Shown here: in pieces, positions 23,667 through 32,423 of the stretch | How the letters are laid out: each line of letters opens with the position of its first letter | Position numbering within the stretch: position 1 is the stretch's first letter | Made by a program: the position numbers and the translations under genes | Notes under the pieces: model-generated | What the model was told of the DNA's origin: nothing | Databases searched by the model: none | Seen by the model: the letters and a program-made list of their open reading frames with translations, nothing else | NCBI RefSeq assembly: GCF_019583405.1 | Contig: NZ_SZUU01000009.1 | Coordinates: 62,001 to 126,000, forward strand | Length of the DNA: 64,000 nucleotides | Reading direction: 5' to 3' | Origin: Bacteroides fragilis | GTDB lineage: Bacteria; Bacteroidota; Bacteroidia; Bacteroidales; Bacteroidaceae

Positions 23667-24111
23667 GATACATCATTAATGGGTGAATACTGTTGGTATA
23701 ACCCGTCTGAGGATTATTAGTTTAGCTGCAGGACTGATAAACTTCGTTAAGTGAGAGATTTTTTTGCTCCCTTTCTAAAAAACTTTACTCAATATGGGAT
23801 GACTTTCTGTCTGATGATTTCTATCAATATATTGAGCGTTTTATTCTGTATCACTAATCAATTAAAATCTTTCGTCCGGTCAGGATTATTAAAATGAAAT
23901 AATTAGAAAGTTCTAATAACTTTCTACATTGCAATGTTTATAGGGATTCCGGACATAGATTGCTTCCATTTGATAGACTGTATTTTATGCTTGAGTGATA
24001 TCGGGTTGAACCTATTCTTTTTGCTATACGTTCTCTTTTTATAGACGAAGTAATTAACCCCGTCACATTTCAGCCGGTAAATGTGGCATATTGTCTCACT
24101 TTTAAACATAT
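23667..24111. other. AT-rich upstream region of the cytolysin-like gene pair
   Basis: No convincing gene in 445 bp. Two short perfect dyads are present: GAAAGTT/AACTTTC at 23906-23924 and CACATTT/AAATGTG at 24064-24085, the latter 26 bp before the first ATG of the downstream gene. No clear TAnnTTTG element was found. Confidence 0.6.
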
Positions 24112-25773
24112 ATGAATATGAAAACTTTATTCATTTTTCTATTTGTTTTGCTTGCATTTTACTCCTGCGATACGGATGAACCGATCAGCGCAGAAGACTT
24201 ATCGGCTGCAACCGGTACTAATACGGATGAGGTCGATGTAGCTTCCAGATCGGGCAGCTATCTGATCTGGCTTAATGGAATGAGTGCGGAAACAAAGAAA
24301 GTTACAGATCAACTGCAAACAGTGAACCACTATGACAAGATGGTGTCTTTTAATGATTTACCGGGGACAGACAAGGTGGAAACCCTGGAAACCATGGCAA
24401 AAGATTCTTTGAACGATCTGACGATTGTAGGTAGTGTTGCCGATTTCATAGCAGGTACTTACAGTCCTGAAATGATACAGGACATCCGTCACAATCGTCA
24501 GGGAGTCATCTTAATTGCCAAAGACGGTAAGGGAGAAGATTTGAAGGCGCAAATGCTTAAACTTTTCGGGCTTTATGTAGATAAAGGATATTATAAAGTC
24601 AGCTTTCCGCGCGAACAGCGCTATGCCTATTATGACGCAAACGATCCGGATGCTTTGAAGAAGCTTTGCGGAACGGGCGGCCTCAATCCTCATACTCGTA
24701 GCATGTTGGGCTCTCCCGGACCGACGGATGATCCTTCGGCTCCGGAAGTTACCGAACGGGCATTGCATGCTATGAAGAAGATCTATATCAGCAATCGGTA
24801 TTATGTATATACCAGTGATTATAAATATCACATGACCGGATATGAGACGCTATTACCCTATACGGCTGATATCAGGGAGTATCTCCCGCGGGATGATAAA
24901 AGGTATGATGGGATGGTTGATCGCGAATGGACCATTGATGCTTATAATCTGCGTATTTACGCACCGACCAATGGAGATAATATGCTTGCTGTTTATAGTT
25001 CGGGTGGAAATGGTTTTTCCAACAGGCTCGACCATTCATTGGTATCCCTGGATAATCCACCGATGTATGAACTTTGGGCATTGATATGGGGATTGCGAAA
25101 CAATGCTTATACAAAGATTAATATCCGTGACGACCAAAGTTCACAGTTGAATCTCAAACTTATTGACTTTGCACCAGGCTTGCCGGAGACAGAGAGTACC
25201 ATTGAGCATGCATACGAAAAGAGCGTGGGATTTGATTTGGGAGCAACTCCGGTTTTAAAGGGTGAGTATCGTTGGGGTAAGTCCATTACTTATCAGTTGG
25301 CGGAAATGACCCGTGAGGTGACTCGTACCATTACCGATGCCGAGATGAGTTATTGCTGGAAGTGGTATCCTGAAACTCTTTTCCGAGGTAGCAAGGCTAT
25401 GAATGCAGAGGGGATGATCGATGCCGTCACTATGATTTCGCCTGCATGGTATGATATTCTTTATGATCATGTGGCGGGAACTCCGGGTACGGATAATCCT
25501 TTCTGTGACTATGACAACGACTTGCAGTTTAACCAGAATCTGCTCAATTACGAGCAGCAATGTGCCATTACCGCCCGGACAACCGGTGCGTCGGCTGGTG
25601 TTGTAGCCATCGAAATAACTGATGGAATGGTGCTGCAGCGTGGAGGAGCTTGGTTTACGAGTTGGGGAGCGGCGGTGATTCATTCTTTGCCGAGCAGTGC
25701 CGGAACGGCTTACAATGCTACTGTGGATGTGCATAAAACCACTACAGTGTGGATAGATTATAATAACTGGTAA
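24112..25773 (+). CDS. Cytolysin/leukocidin-like lipoprotein (putative beta-pore-forming protein), first of a pair
   Basis: 553-residue lipoprotein: MKTLFIFLFVLLAFYSC with Cys19, followed by acidic DTDEP, a context compatible with surface export. Residues about 48-200 resemble in layout the pro-domain of Vibrio cholerae cytolysin (PEMIQDIRHNRQGVILI..., KAQMLKLFGLYVDKGYYKV). Residues about 215-453 resemble the cytolysin/leukocidin core: IDAYNLRIY, GGNGFSNRL, then the pre-stem/stem-like SVGFDLGATPVLKGEYRWGKS and TYQLAEMTREVTRTI, WKWYPETLF and MISPAWYDILYDH. The C-terminus (497-553) has AIEITDGMVLQRGGAWFTSWG and ends VWIDYNNW, like the leukocidin terminal strands (...VDW). No lectin domains are present. 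The comparison is from memory of the Vibrio and staphylococcal sequences, not a search. It is followed 21 bases later by a paralogue. Confidence 0.6.
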   Translation: MNMKTLFIFLFVLLAFYSCDTDEPISAEDLSAATGTNTDEVDVASRSGSYLIWLNGMSAETKKVTDQLQTVNHYDKMVSFNDLPGTDKVETLETMAKDSLNDLTIVGSVADFIAGTYSPEMIQDIRHNRQGVILIAKDGKGEDLKAQMLKLFGLYVDKGYYKVSFPREQRYAYYDANDPDALKKLCGTGGLNPHTRSMLGSPGPTDDPSAPEVTERALHAMKKIYISNRYYVYTSDYKYHMTGYETLLPYTADIREYLPRDDKRYDGMVDREWTIDAYNLRIYAPTNGDNMLAVYSSGGNGFSNRLDHSLVSLDNPPMYELWALIWGLRNNAYTKINIRDDQSSQLNLKLIDFAPGLPETESTIEHAYEKSVGFDLGATPVLKGEYRWGKSITYQLAEMTREVTRTITDAEMSYCWKWYPETLFRGSKAMNAEGMIDAVTMISPAWYDILYDHVAGTPGTDNPFCDYDNDLQFNQNLLNYEQQCAITARTTGASAGVVAIEITDGMVLQRGGAWFTSWGAAVIHSLPSSAGTAYNATVDVHKTTTVWIDYNNW

Positions 25774-25794
25774 AACGAACCATAAAAAAAGATT

Positions 25795-27387
25795 ATGATG
25801 AAAACTAAAATGATATATATGATACTTCTGTTCTCAAGTATTCTTTTCGGGGGGTGCGTTAGGGACGTCATTGATGATGTTCCGGGGACGGATGAGGACT
25901 ATGCGGTAGACAAGAAGGACGTGGTCCTGATACGCATGGGAACTAACGATGCGGAAGTGAAAGATATTACATCCCGCTTGTTCAACAACATTCCTTCTTC
26001 CTGGGAAATAGGTAAGAAGACCATTGTAGACTATGACAAGATGAAAGATCCTGAGACGGAACTTAATGCCGACATCAAGAATCCGAAGATTTATATGACG
26101 GTCATTTTGAATATCAATGATGTTATCTCCGGTAAATATCCGATATCTCTGTTTCGTATGTTGAAGTTCTATAAAAGGGATTTTTATGTGATTGCCACTC
26201 AGTCCACTCCGGAACAGAAGCAGGAGATGCTTTCACTGATAGGAGTCTATATGGAAGCAGGCTATTACGCGATCAATTATGATAACGTACAGCATTACCG
26301 TATTTTTCCTTCTGCCGATCCGTATGCCAAAGATAATATGATTGGTAAGGGAGTGGCTTCCTTTAATCAAAAACTGTTGAGCCGCTCTGTTGATACCTTA
26401 CCTGAAGGTAACGATCCGGATCCCGGATATAATGCGCAAATGGCGGATAAAGAGGCCTTGAAAAGGATTGAGATTTATAACCGTATTTATGGTTATGCTC
26501 AGGGAGACATGAATTATTCGATGCAGGCAGTCCCTTATAAGATGAAAGAAGGTGCCGCACCTGATGTGATTATAGATAATTTCTGGGCGATAGATGCCTA
26601 TAACTTCCAGATATATAGTAAGAACAACAACTGCATATTGAGTATCACGAATAACGCAGGAAATGGCTTCACTGCCAATATCAAAGATTATACCACTCCC
26701 AAAGGTATTAATGTCTATGCTTACATCTGGAATTTGATGCGGGAAGCTTCCAGTGAGATAACCATTCATTCGGACGGGGGAATTTTTCGGGAGATCAGTT
26801 ATCAGCCGCAAACAGTGAATCATGGTGCCAGTTATACGGAGAACTCTTTCTGGAAAGTGTCTGTCTCCGTATCACCCACCAAACTGGAAGACAAACCTTG
26901 GGAGGCATTCAAAGTGTCGTTTGGCAAAGAATCGTCTACCGAAGTGTCTTACAATACTAAATCGATGGACTATTCCTGTAAAGGGCAGTTTGGTAACGGG
27001 TTGTACAGTAAGCTTTGGCAGTTTATTCCCGGAGAGTTCTACGACAGGGCGGAAGCCTTTGTTTACGAAACAAGTCAGGGGTTGCGTTGGATAGACGCTG
27101 CACAGGCGATGACACCCAACTATGTAACATGGGGAGGCTGGACTCTTCGCCAGAATTATTTAAATCACATCAACAACAGTATGAAGTTGCATCAACAGCA
27201 GTGCATTTACTCTTTAGAGTCGGATGCACAGCCCGGAGTCGTTTCTGTCGCTATCACAGATGCCATCGATTTACAAAAGACGTATGTACACTATAACTGT
27301 GGCATTCGTTATGGGCACGATTCGGCTAGGACGGATCTCAAAATGTCGAAGATGGTTTGGATTGATTTCAGGCAGTGGGACAATTGA
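25795..27387 (+). CDS. Cytolysin/leukocidin-like lipoprotein, second of a pair
   Basis: 530-residue paralogue of the preceding protein. Lipobox SSILFGGC with Cys21. Shared landmarks in the same order: DVISGKY near 109-114, EMLSLIGVYMEAGYYAINYDNV near 144-165, FWAIDAYNFQIY near 263-274, NNAGNGFTANI near 286-296, the amphipathic stem-like SFWKVSVSVSPTKLEDKPWE and FKVSFGKESSTEVSYNTKSM, LWQFIPGEF, then QPGVVSVAITDAIDL and the terminal MVWIDFRQWDN. Overall identity between the two looks low, as in two-component leukocidin S and F subunits, which are also secreted as separate paralogues. Whether they make a heteromeric pore, a receptor-binding lipoprotein, or have lost activity cannot be told from sequence. 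Almost certainly co-transcribed with the upstream gene. Confidence 0.58.
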   Translation: MMKTKMIYMILLFSSILFGGCVRDVIDDVPGTDEDYAVDKKDVVLIRMGTNDAEVKDITSRLFNNIPSSWEIGKKTIVDYDKMKDPETELNADIKNPKIYMTVILNINDVISGKYPISLFRMLKFYKRDFYVIATQSTPEQKQEMLSLIGVYMEAGYYAINYDNVQHYRIFPSADPYAKDNMIGKGVASFNQKLLSRSVDTLPEGNDPDPGYNAQMADKEALKRIEIYNRIYGYAQGDMNYSMQAVPYKMKEGAAPDVIIDNFWAIDAYNFQIYSKNNNCILSITNNAGNGFTANIKDYTTPKGINVYAYIWNLMREASSEITIHSDGGIFREISYQPQTVNHGASYTENSFWKVSVSVSPTKLEDKPWEAFKVSFGKESSTEVSYNTKSMDYSCKGQFGNGLYSKLWQFIPGEFYDRAEAFVYETSQGLRWIDAAQAMTPNYVTWGGWTLRQNYLNHINNSMKLHQQQCIYSLESDAQPGVVSVAITDAIDLQKTYVHYNCGIRYGHDSARTDLKMSKMVWIDFRQWDN

Positions 27388-27441
27388 CCTGCACTCTTGA
27401 CTATACGGCTATATGAGATTTTTATCCATGTCTAAAGCCTG

Positions 27442-27532
27442 CTTCATTACAGATTGAGAGATTACACAACTATATAGCAAGAGATAAGTGATAATAGTGT
27501 TTCTCTGTGTAATCTGTTAATCTGTGGTGAAG
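27442..27532. repeat. Long palindrome, CACAGATTA family
   Basis: The left arm 27442-27468 (CTTCATTACAGATTGAGAGA, then TTACACA) pairs with 27506-27532 (TGTGTAATCTGTTAATCTGT, then GGTGAAG) with a few mismatches. It lies between the convergent cytolysin-like and zinc-ribbon genes and is similar to the element at 3086-3171. Confidence 0.82.
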
Positions 27533-27567
27533 TTTTGGCTTATTAGCACAGGATGGTGGCGTATCGC

Positions 27568-27774
27568 TTAGAATCTTGTCAGTTGTTTGGGCGATCCATG
27601 CCAGGAACAGCCCAGACAATATACTTCCGTAAAATCGAATCCTTCGATTGGGATTTCCGGATATTTGGATACGACTGTTCCATCTTGGGCAATATATACT
27701 AACAGGCGTTCACCCTGATCGTTTTTTACATACATACCGGCTATTTTACACTGGGGACAAAGCAATTTCTTCAT
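27568..27774 (-). CDS. Small zinc-ribbon-like protein
   Basis: 68 residues with two CxxC pairs, CPQC (Cys6, Cys9) and CLGC (Cys53, Cys56), framing a beta-rich core, as expected for a single zinc ribbon. No catalytic motif and no signal peptide. A clear ATG followed by KKLLCPQC supports coding. Function unknown; it stands alone between a palindrome and a 560-bp gene-free region. Confidence 0.72.
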   Translation of the reverse strand: MKKLLCPQCKIAGMYVKNDQGERLLVYIAQDGTVVSKYPEIPIEGFDFTEVYCLGCSWHGSPKQLTRF

Positions 27775-28336
27775 ATTACTATAATGGATTCTTTATACTG
27801 TTTTATTTTTATAGTTAGTTCTATCTTGATATTATCCGTTCATATCAGACGGATGATATCCTGAAAGCTTTTTGTATCCCGACTTTCCGTAAATACAGAT
27901 AGTAGGTTTCAAAAGTGTGCAAATATGCAGGCTTGTCGCTTAATAGACAAATAATTTATCAGAAAAATATCTTCCCTTATCTAAAATTGATTAATAAGTC
28001 CTGCTTTCTATACGGGTAAAGGGGGACAGAGTAAAAGGAAACGATCATATTGATAAAGATGAATGAGGTGTGACTGCTTATTCATTCTATAATAGAATTT
28101 GCCTGTAGATAATCTTTTTGTTTGGAATGTCATCGATCTCCGTAACCGGACCTTTGCTTTTTTCCTGTGCCGGTAGGTGTTTTTTATTAGTGAACAATTT
28201 TATAATGATTTATACTTTGTGCAGCAGAAGTAACTGTTTACCCTATTGGGGCCATTGTAAAAAAACGACCTTTTAAAACTAAGGCCTATCTTTTTTTGTT
28301 GTTAATGATATGAATAACTAAAAAAAACATACGATT
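27775..28336. other. Gene-free divergent region upstream of lpd
   Basis: 562 bp without a credible ORF. The only promoter-like sequence seen is TATACTTTG at 28211-28219, which differs from TAnnTTTG by one extra base; it is about 118 bp before the lpd start. No stable hairpin was noticed. Confidence 0.5.
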
Positions 28337-29686
28337 ATGAGATATGATATAGCTATTATCGGTGGTGGACCTGCCGGGTATACTGCTGCCGAGAGAGCAG
28401 GAGCTAACGGTTTGCGTGCTGTTTTGTTCGAGAAAAAAGCAATGGGCGGTGTGTGTCTTAATGAAGGATGTATTCCTACCAAAGCCCTGCTTTATTCCGC
28501 TAAGGTGCTGGACGGTATCAAGAGTGCGCCGAAATACGGTGTCTCGGTAGATGGTGCTCCTGCATTTGATATGGAAAAAATCATCGGTCGGAAAAACAAA
28601 ACGGTACAGAAGTTGACGGGCGGAGTGAGAATGACGGTAAACTCTTACGGAGTGACTATTGTAGATAAGGAAGTGGTGATAGAGGGCGAAGGTGAAGAAG
28701 GATTCCATATCCGCTGTGATGGAGAGGTATACGAGGCGACCTATCTGCTGGTTTGTACCGGATCGGAGACCGTGATCCCTCCGATAAAGGGGCTTTCGGA
28801 CGTAGATTACTGGACCTCACGAGAGGCACTGGATAGCACTGTTCTTCCATCATCACTCGCCATTATTGGAGGTGGAGTGATCGGAATGGAGTTTGCTTCG
28901 TTTTTTAACAGCATGGGCGTTAGGGTGAAAGTGATCGAGATGATGCCGGAAATTCTTGGAGCAATGGATAAAGAAACCAGTGCGATGTTGCGTGCTGACT
29001 ATACAAAGAAAGGGGTTAATTTCTATCTGAACACGAAAGTAACCGAGGTGAGTGATAAAGGAGTAACTGTGGAAAAGGATGGAAAAAGTTCGTTTATCGA
29101 TGCCGACCGGATTTTAGTGAGCGTAGGCCGTAAAGCGAATATCACCCAAGTAGGATTGGATAAACTGAATATTGAGTTGCACCGAAATGGGGTCGTCGTA
29201 GATGAACACATGTTGACTTCTCATCCTCGCGTATATGCTTGCGGTGACATTACCGGCTTTTCTTTATTGGCACATACGGCTATTCGTGAAGCAGAAGTTG
29301 CCATTAATCATATTTTGGGAATAGATGACCGGATGGATTATGATTGTGTTCCGGGCGTAGTCTATACCAATCCCGAACTGGCCGGTGTGGGTAAAACGGA
29401 GGAGGAACTGATAGCTAAGGGTATTTATTATCGGATACAAAAATTACCGATGGTTTATTCGGGGCGTTTTGTTGCCGAAAACGAGTTGGGGAACGGACTG
29501 TGTAAACTGATTATCGATCATAACGATCGGATTATCGGTTGTCACATGTTGGGCAATCCGGCTTCGGAAATTATTGTTGTGGCAGGCATTGCTGTCCAGA
29601 GAGGATATACGGTCGATGAATTCCGAAAGAGTGTTTTCCCGCACCCGACAGTCGGTGAAATTTACCACGAGACACTGTTTGCCTGA
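28337..29686 (+). CDS. lpd: Dihydrolipoyl dehydrogenase (E3)
   Basis: 449-residue flavoprotein that reoxidises the dihydrolipoyl groups of 2-oxo acid dehydrogenase E2. FAD fold IAIIGGGPAGYTAAERA at the N-terminus; redox-active disulfide GGVCLNEGCIPTK near residues 37-49; NAD fold AIIGGGVIGMEFASFF near 173-188; second FAD motif YACGDITG near 298-305; and the C-terminal His-Glu dyad HPTVGE near 434-439. First gene of the lipoate-enzyme cluster; its stop codon overlaps the start of lplA by one base (TGATG), implying coupled translation. Confidence 0.95.
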   Translation: MRYDIAIIGGGPAGYTAAERAGANGLRAVLFEKKAMGGVCLNEGCIPTKALLYSAKVLDGIKSAPKYGVSVDGAPAFDMEKIIGRKNKTVQKLTGGVRMTVNSYGVTIVDKEVVIEGEGEEGFHIRCDGEVYEATYLLVCTGSETVIPPIKGLSDVDYWTSREALDSTVLPSSLAIIGGGVIGMEFASFFNSMGVRVKVIEMMPEILGAMDKETSAMLRADYTKKGVNFYLNTKVTEVSDKGVTVEKDGKSSFIDADRILVSVGRKANITQVGLDKLNIELHRNGVVVDEHMLTSHPRVYACGDITGFSLLAHTAIREAEVAINHILGIDDRMDYDCVPGVVYTNPELAGVGKTEEELIAKGIYYRIQKLPMVYSGRFVAENELGNGLCKLIIDHNDRIIGCHMLGNPASEIIVVAGIAVQRGYTVDEFRKSVFPHPTVGEIYHETLFA

Positions 29687-30387
29687 TGCGGTTTATAAAT
29701 AGCTCTTCTACGGATGCCGGTTTCAATCTGGCGGCTGAAGAGTATTTGTTGAAGCAGGGTACAGAAGATGTATTCATGCTTTGGCAAAGTGCTCCGTCCG
29801 TAATTATAGGCAAGCATCAGCGGGTGGAAACGGAAGTGAACCGGACGATGGCGGAACAAAACAAGATTCCTGTATTCCGGCGGTTTTCCGGTGGCGGTGC
29901 CGTATATCACGATTTGGGCAACATCAATCTTACGTTCATTGAAACTACCCGTCTGGCGCGTTTCGAAACTTATCTGGAGCGAACGGTTGAAATGTTGACT
30001 GCCGCCGGAGTTGCAGTGAGAGGCGACGAACGATTGGGTATTTATGTCGACGGGCGAAAAGTCTCGGGCAGTGCGCAATGCGTACATCGCAATCGTGCAA
30101 TGTATCATTGCACACTGCTGTATGATACAAATCTGGTATTATTGAATAAGTTGCTTGAGGTAGAAGGACTTGAGGAAAAGGTTGCTGTACATCCTACTGT
30201 CCGTTCGGTTCGTAGCGAAGTGACGAATCTGAAAGAGTACATGCATCCGGCTCTATCTACAGATAAATTCCGGGAGTGGATTTTTCGTTATTTTGCAGGT
30301 CCTTCGGTTTCCGAAGCGTTCAGTAAGGAGGAACTGGCAATTATCGAGGGGGTACGGGAAAATAAATACAACATCATCTGTAACTGA
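29686..30387 (+). CDS. lplA: Lipoate-protein ligase A family protein
   Basis: 233-residue cofactor ligase attaching lipoate to E2 or GcvH domains. The motif RRFSGGGAVYHDLGNINLTF near residues 64-83 and the catalytic lysine in YVDGRKVSGSAQ near 118-129 identify the family. It is shorter than E. coli LplA (about 337) and lacks the C-terminal accessory domain, so it either needs a partner protein for lipoate activation or acts as a lipoyl transferase. Coupled to lpd by a 1-base overlap. No lipA or lipB is seen in the window, so use of scavenged lipoate is suggested. Confidence 0.88.
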   Translation: MRFINSSSTDAGFNLAAEEYLLKQGTEDVFMLWQSAPSVIIGKHQRVETEVNRTMAEQNKIPVFRRFSGGGAVYHDLGNINLTFIETTRLARFETYLERTVEMLTAAGVAVRGDERLGIYVDGRKVSGSAQCVHRNRAMYHCTLLYDTNLVLLNKLLEVEGLEEKVAVHPTVRSVRSEVTNLKEYMHPALSTDKFREWIFRYFAGPSVSEAFSKEELAIIEGVRENKYNIICN

Positions 30388-30484
30388 CGTGAATATTACC
30401 AAGCAGTCTGATTATTCAGTATCCGGTGAAGGAGAACTATTTTCCCTTCAAAATTCAGCCTTCTCATACGAAAAATGCATTTCG

Positions 30485-30599
30485 ATCTTCCATCTTCCAC
30501 CTTTTAGGACGCATGTCGTTGATTATAAGATATCTGTCCCGGTGGAAGATGCTGTTTTTATGCCATTTATCTTCCACCTTCATCTTCCATCTTCCACCC
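30485..30599. repeat. ATCTTCCACC direct and inverted repeats
   Basis: Direct copies of ATCTTCCA(T/C)C occur at 30485-30501 and 30569-30599. An inverted copy GGTGGAAGAT at 30541-30550 could pair with either 30492-30501 or 30569-30578, giving two mutually exclusive hairpins. Confidence 0.65.
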
Positions 30600-30735
30600 T
30601 CGATTTGGCAAGCTCGATTCATTGTGTGTATTTGATATACAGATAGATGTATCTGTTATCCTATCCGTTTATGCCCTTTAAAGCAGTTTGTTTTCCTTAG
30701 TACCTTTAGTGAAAATGGTCAGGTTCTTATCTCGT

Positions 30736-30823
30736 CCCGCATACCCGGGCCCATGAGCCCGCATACCTGGGCTGGTGGGCCCGCGTACCCGGGCTCATGA
30801 GCCCGCATACCCGGGCTGAGATA
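30736..30823. repeat. Four 22-bp GC-rich tandem repeats flanked by a 7-bp inverted repeat
   Basis: Units begin at 30736, 30758, 30780 and 30802, each starting CCCGC(A/G)TACC(C/T)GGGC. Each unit plus the preceding AG can fold as AGCCCG-loop-CGGGCT. The array is bracketed by TTATCTC (30727-30733) and GAGATAA (30818-30824), exact complements. It is much richer in G+C than its surroundings. Confidence 0.88.
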
Positions 30824-30865
30824 AAGATACCTTAATGGATTGTAAAGTGTTTATTGATAATGCGT

Positions 30866-30873
30866 TATGTTTG
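30866..30873 (+). promoter_or_regulatory. Candidate -7 element for the E2-E1 operon
   Basis: TATGTTTG matches TAnnTTTG, 145 bp before the E2 start; no clear -33 element. Confidence 0.4.
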
Positions 30874-30984
30874 CTATGAAATCGGCTTGCTTTCTTATGT
30901 TTTTAGCCACTAAACGGCTTTCTTATCCAGGCGATTACTTAAAAAAACATTAACTTAAAACTTTCTTTTTCACAATCTTGTTCT

Positions 30985-30996
30985 ACTTGTACAAGT
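30985..30996. promoter_or_regulatory. Palindrome before the E2 start
   Basis: ACTTGTACAAGT is a perfect 12-bp palindrome 22 bp before the chosen ATG. Outer CACAAT (30971-30976) and ATTGTG (31010-31015) are also complementary. It could be a repressor site or a hairpin covering the ribosome binding region. Confidence 0.4.
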
Positions 30997-31018
30997 GAAA
31001 GAATAAATAATTGTGTAT

Positions 31019-32386
31019 ATGGCAAGATTCGAAATAAAAATGCCCAAGTTGGGCGAAAGTATTACCGAAGGAACCATTTTATCATGGTCGGTGCAAGTAG
31101 GTGACGTGGTCAATGAGGACGACGTACTTTTCGAAGTGAACACTGCTAAGGTCAGTGCGGAGATTCCTTCTCCCGTTGCCGGGAAAGTGGTGGAAATATT
31201 GTTTAAGGAAGGCGATACGGTACCTGTAGGTACGGTAGTTGCCATTGTAGATATGGATGGAGAAGGTTCCGGAGAAGCATCGGAAACCGCAGACTCTGTA
31301 GAAACGGCATCTGCTCCAAAGGCTGCCGAGGTATCGGGCACTGCGTCTGCTCCGAAAGTTCAGGCGGAAGTTACCGCTCCCAAAGTAGAACGTTGGTATT
31401 CGCCGGCAGTACTTCAATTAGCACGAGAGGCGAAGATTTCTCAGGAAGAACTGGATTCGATTCCCGGAACAGGTTATGAAGGTCGGCTGAGTAAAAAAGA
31501 TATCCGCAGTTACATCGAGATGAAGAAAGGTGCTCCGGCAGCTGACGTTTCTACTACGGTGGTTTCAGCGGTTGCAGGGAATAATTCGGGTTCTTCGTCT
31601 GTCCCTTCTGCAGAAGTACAAAAGAAGGCTGCCACTATGGCTCCTCAGGCTCAGCATGGACAATCTGCTTCTGCCGTTTCTTCAGACGCATCGGTAGAGG
31701 TCAAAGAAATGGATCGAGTACGTCGCATCATCGCCGACCACATGGTGATGTCGAAAAAGGTTTCTCCGCATGTGACTAATGTGGTCGAAGTAGATGTCAC
31801 CCGGCTGGTGCGCTGGCGCGAAAAGACCAAAGACGCTTTCTTCCGTCGTGAAGGTGTGAAGCTGACTTATATGCCTGCCATTGCTGAGGCCACTGCCCAG
31901 GCGTTGGCTGCCTATCCACAGGTAAATGTCTCGGTAGACGGATACAACATTCTGTATAAGAAACATGTCAATGTGGGCATTGCTGTTTCGCAAGATGATG
32001 GAAACTTGATTGTTCCCGTAGTGCATGATGCCGATCGTTTGAATCTTAACGGACTTGCCGTCGCTATCGATTCGTTGGCGAAAAAGGCACGGGTTAATAA
32101 GTTGATGCCTGACGATATTGATGGCGGAACATTCACGATCACCAATTTCGGTACGTTTAAGATGTTGTTCGGCACTCCGATCATCAACCAGCCGCAGGTG
32201 GCTATTCTCGGAGTGGGCGTCATTGAGAAAAAGCCGGCTGTGGTGGAGACTCCCGAAGGAGATGTGATAGCCATTCGCCATAAGATGTACTTGTCACTCT
32301 CTTATGATCACCGTGTGGTGGATGGTTCGCTGGGAGGTAACTTCCTGCACTTCATTGCCGACTATCTGGAGAACTGGAAAGAATAG
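31019..32386 (+). CDS. 2-oxo acid dehydrogenase E2 (dihydrolipoamide acyltransferase)
   Basis: 455-residue core enzyme of a pyruvate or branched-chain 2-oxo acid dehydrogenase complex. Residues 1-80 are a lipoyl domain (MPKLGESITEGTI, with the lipoyl lysine in VNTAKVSAEIPSP near 43). An Ala/Glu-rich linker follows, then a peripheral-subunit-binding domain near 125-162 (YSPAVLQLAREAKIS, GTGYEGRLSKKDI), a second flexible linker, and the catalytic domain from about 225 with FTITNFGTF and the active-site SYDHRVVDGSLGG near the C-terminus. The ATG at 31019 is chosen over one two codons upstream because MARFEIKMPKLGES is the natural N-terminus. It is followed by the fused E1 gene. Confidence 0.92.
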   Translation: MARFEIKMPKLGESITEGTILSWSVQVGDVVNEDDVLFEVNTAKVSAEIPSPVAGKVVEILFKEGDTVPVGTVVAIVDMDGEGSGEASETADSVETASAPKAAEVSGTASAPKVQAEVTAPKVERWYSPAVLQLAREAKISQEELDSIPGTGYEGRLSKKDIRSYIEMKKGAPAADVSTTVVSAVAGNNSGSSSVPSAEVQKKAATMAPQAQHGQSASAVSSDASVEVKEMDRVRRIIADHMVMSKKVSPHVTNVVEVDVTRLVRWREKTKDAFFRREGVKLTYMPAIAEATAQALAAYPQVNVSVDGYNILYKKHVNVGIAVSQDDGNLIVPVVHDADRLNLNGLAVAIDSLAKKARVNKLMPDDIDGGTFTITNFGTFKMLFGTPIINQPQVAILGVGVIEKKPAVVETPEGDVIAIRHKMYLSLSYDHRVVDGSLGGNFLHFIADYLENWKE

Positions 32387-32423
32387 TCGTCATATCGGAG
32401 ATTTACAGAATAATAAATCAGTC

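Larger units (their letters stand above)
30388..31018. other. Repeat-rich gene-free region between lplA and the E2 gene
   Basis: 631 bp. It holds repeated CTTCCACC motifs with an inverted copy (30485-30599), four GC-rich 22-bp tandem repeats (30736-30823), a -7 element (30866-30873) and a 12-bp palindrome just before the E2 start (30985-30996). Short ORFs here look spurious. Confidence 0.7.

Noticed and set aside
23924..24109. 61-codon minus-strand ORF before the cytolysin-like genes
   Set aside because: Low-complexity Lys/Ile-rich translation, overlaps the dyads, no ribosome site or family resemblance.
30426..30646. Short ORFs in the lplA-E2 spacer
   Set aside because: They are made of the CTTCCACC repeats and have no protein-like pattern.
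30736..30823. CRISPR array
   Set aside because: Units are contiguous without spacers and no cas genes are present; the same applies to 16261-16326 and 43603-43671.
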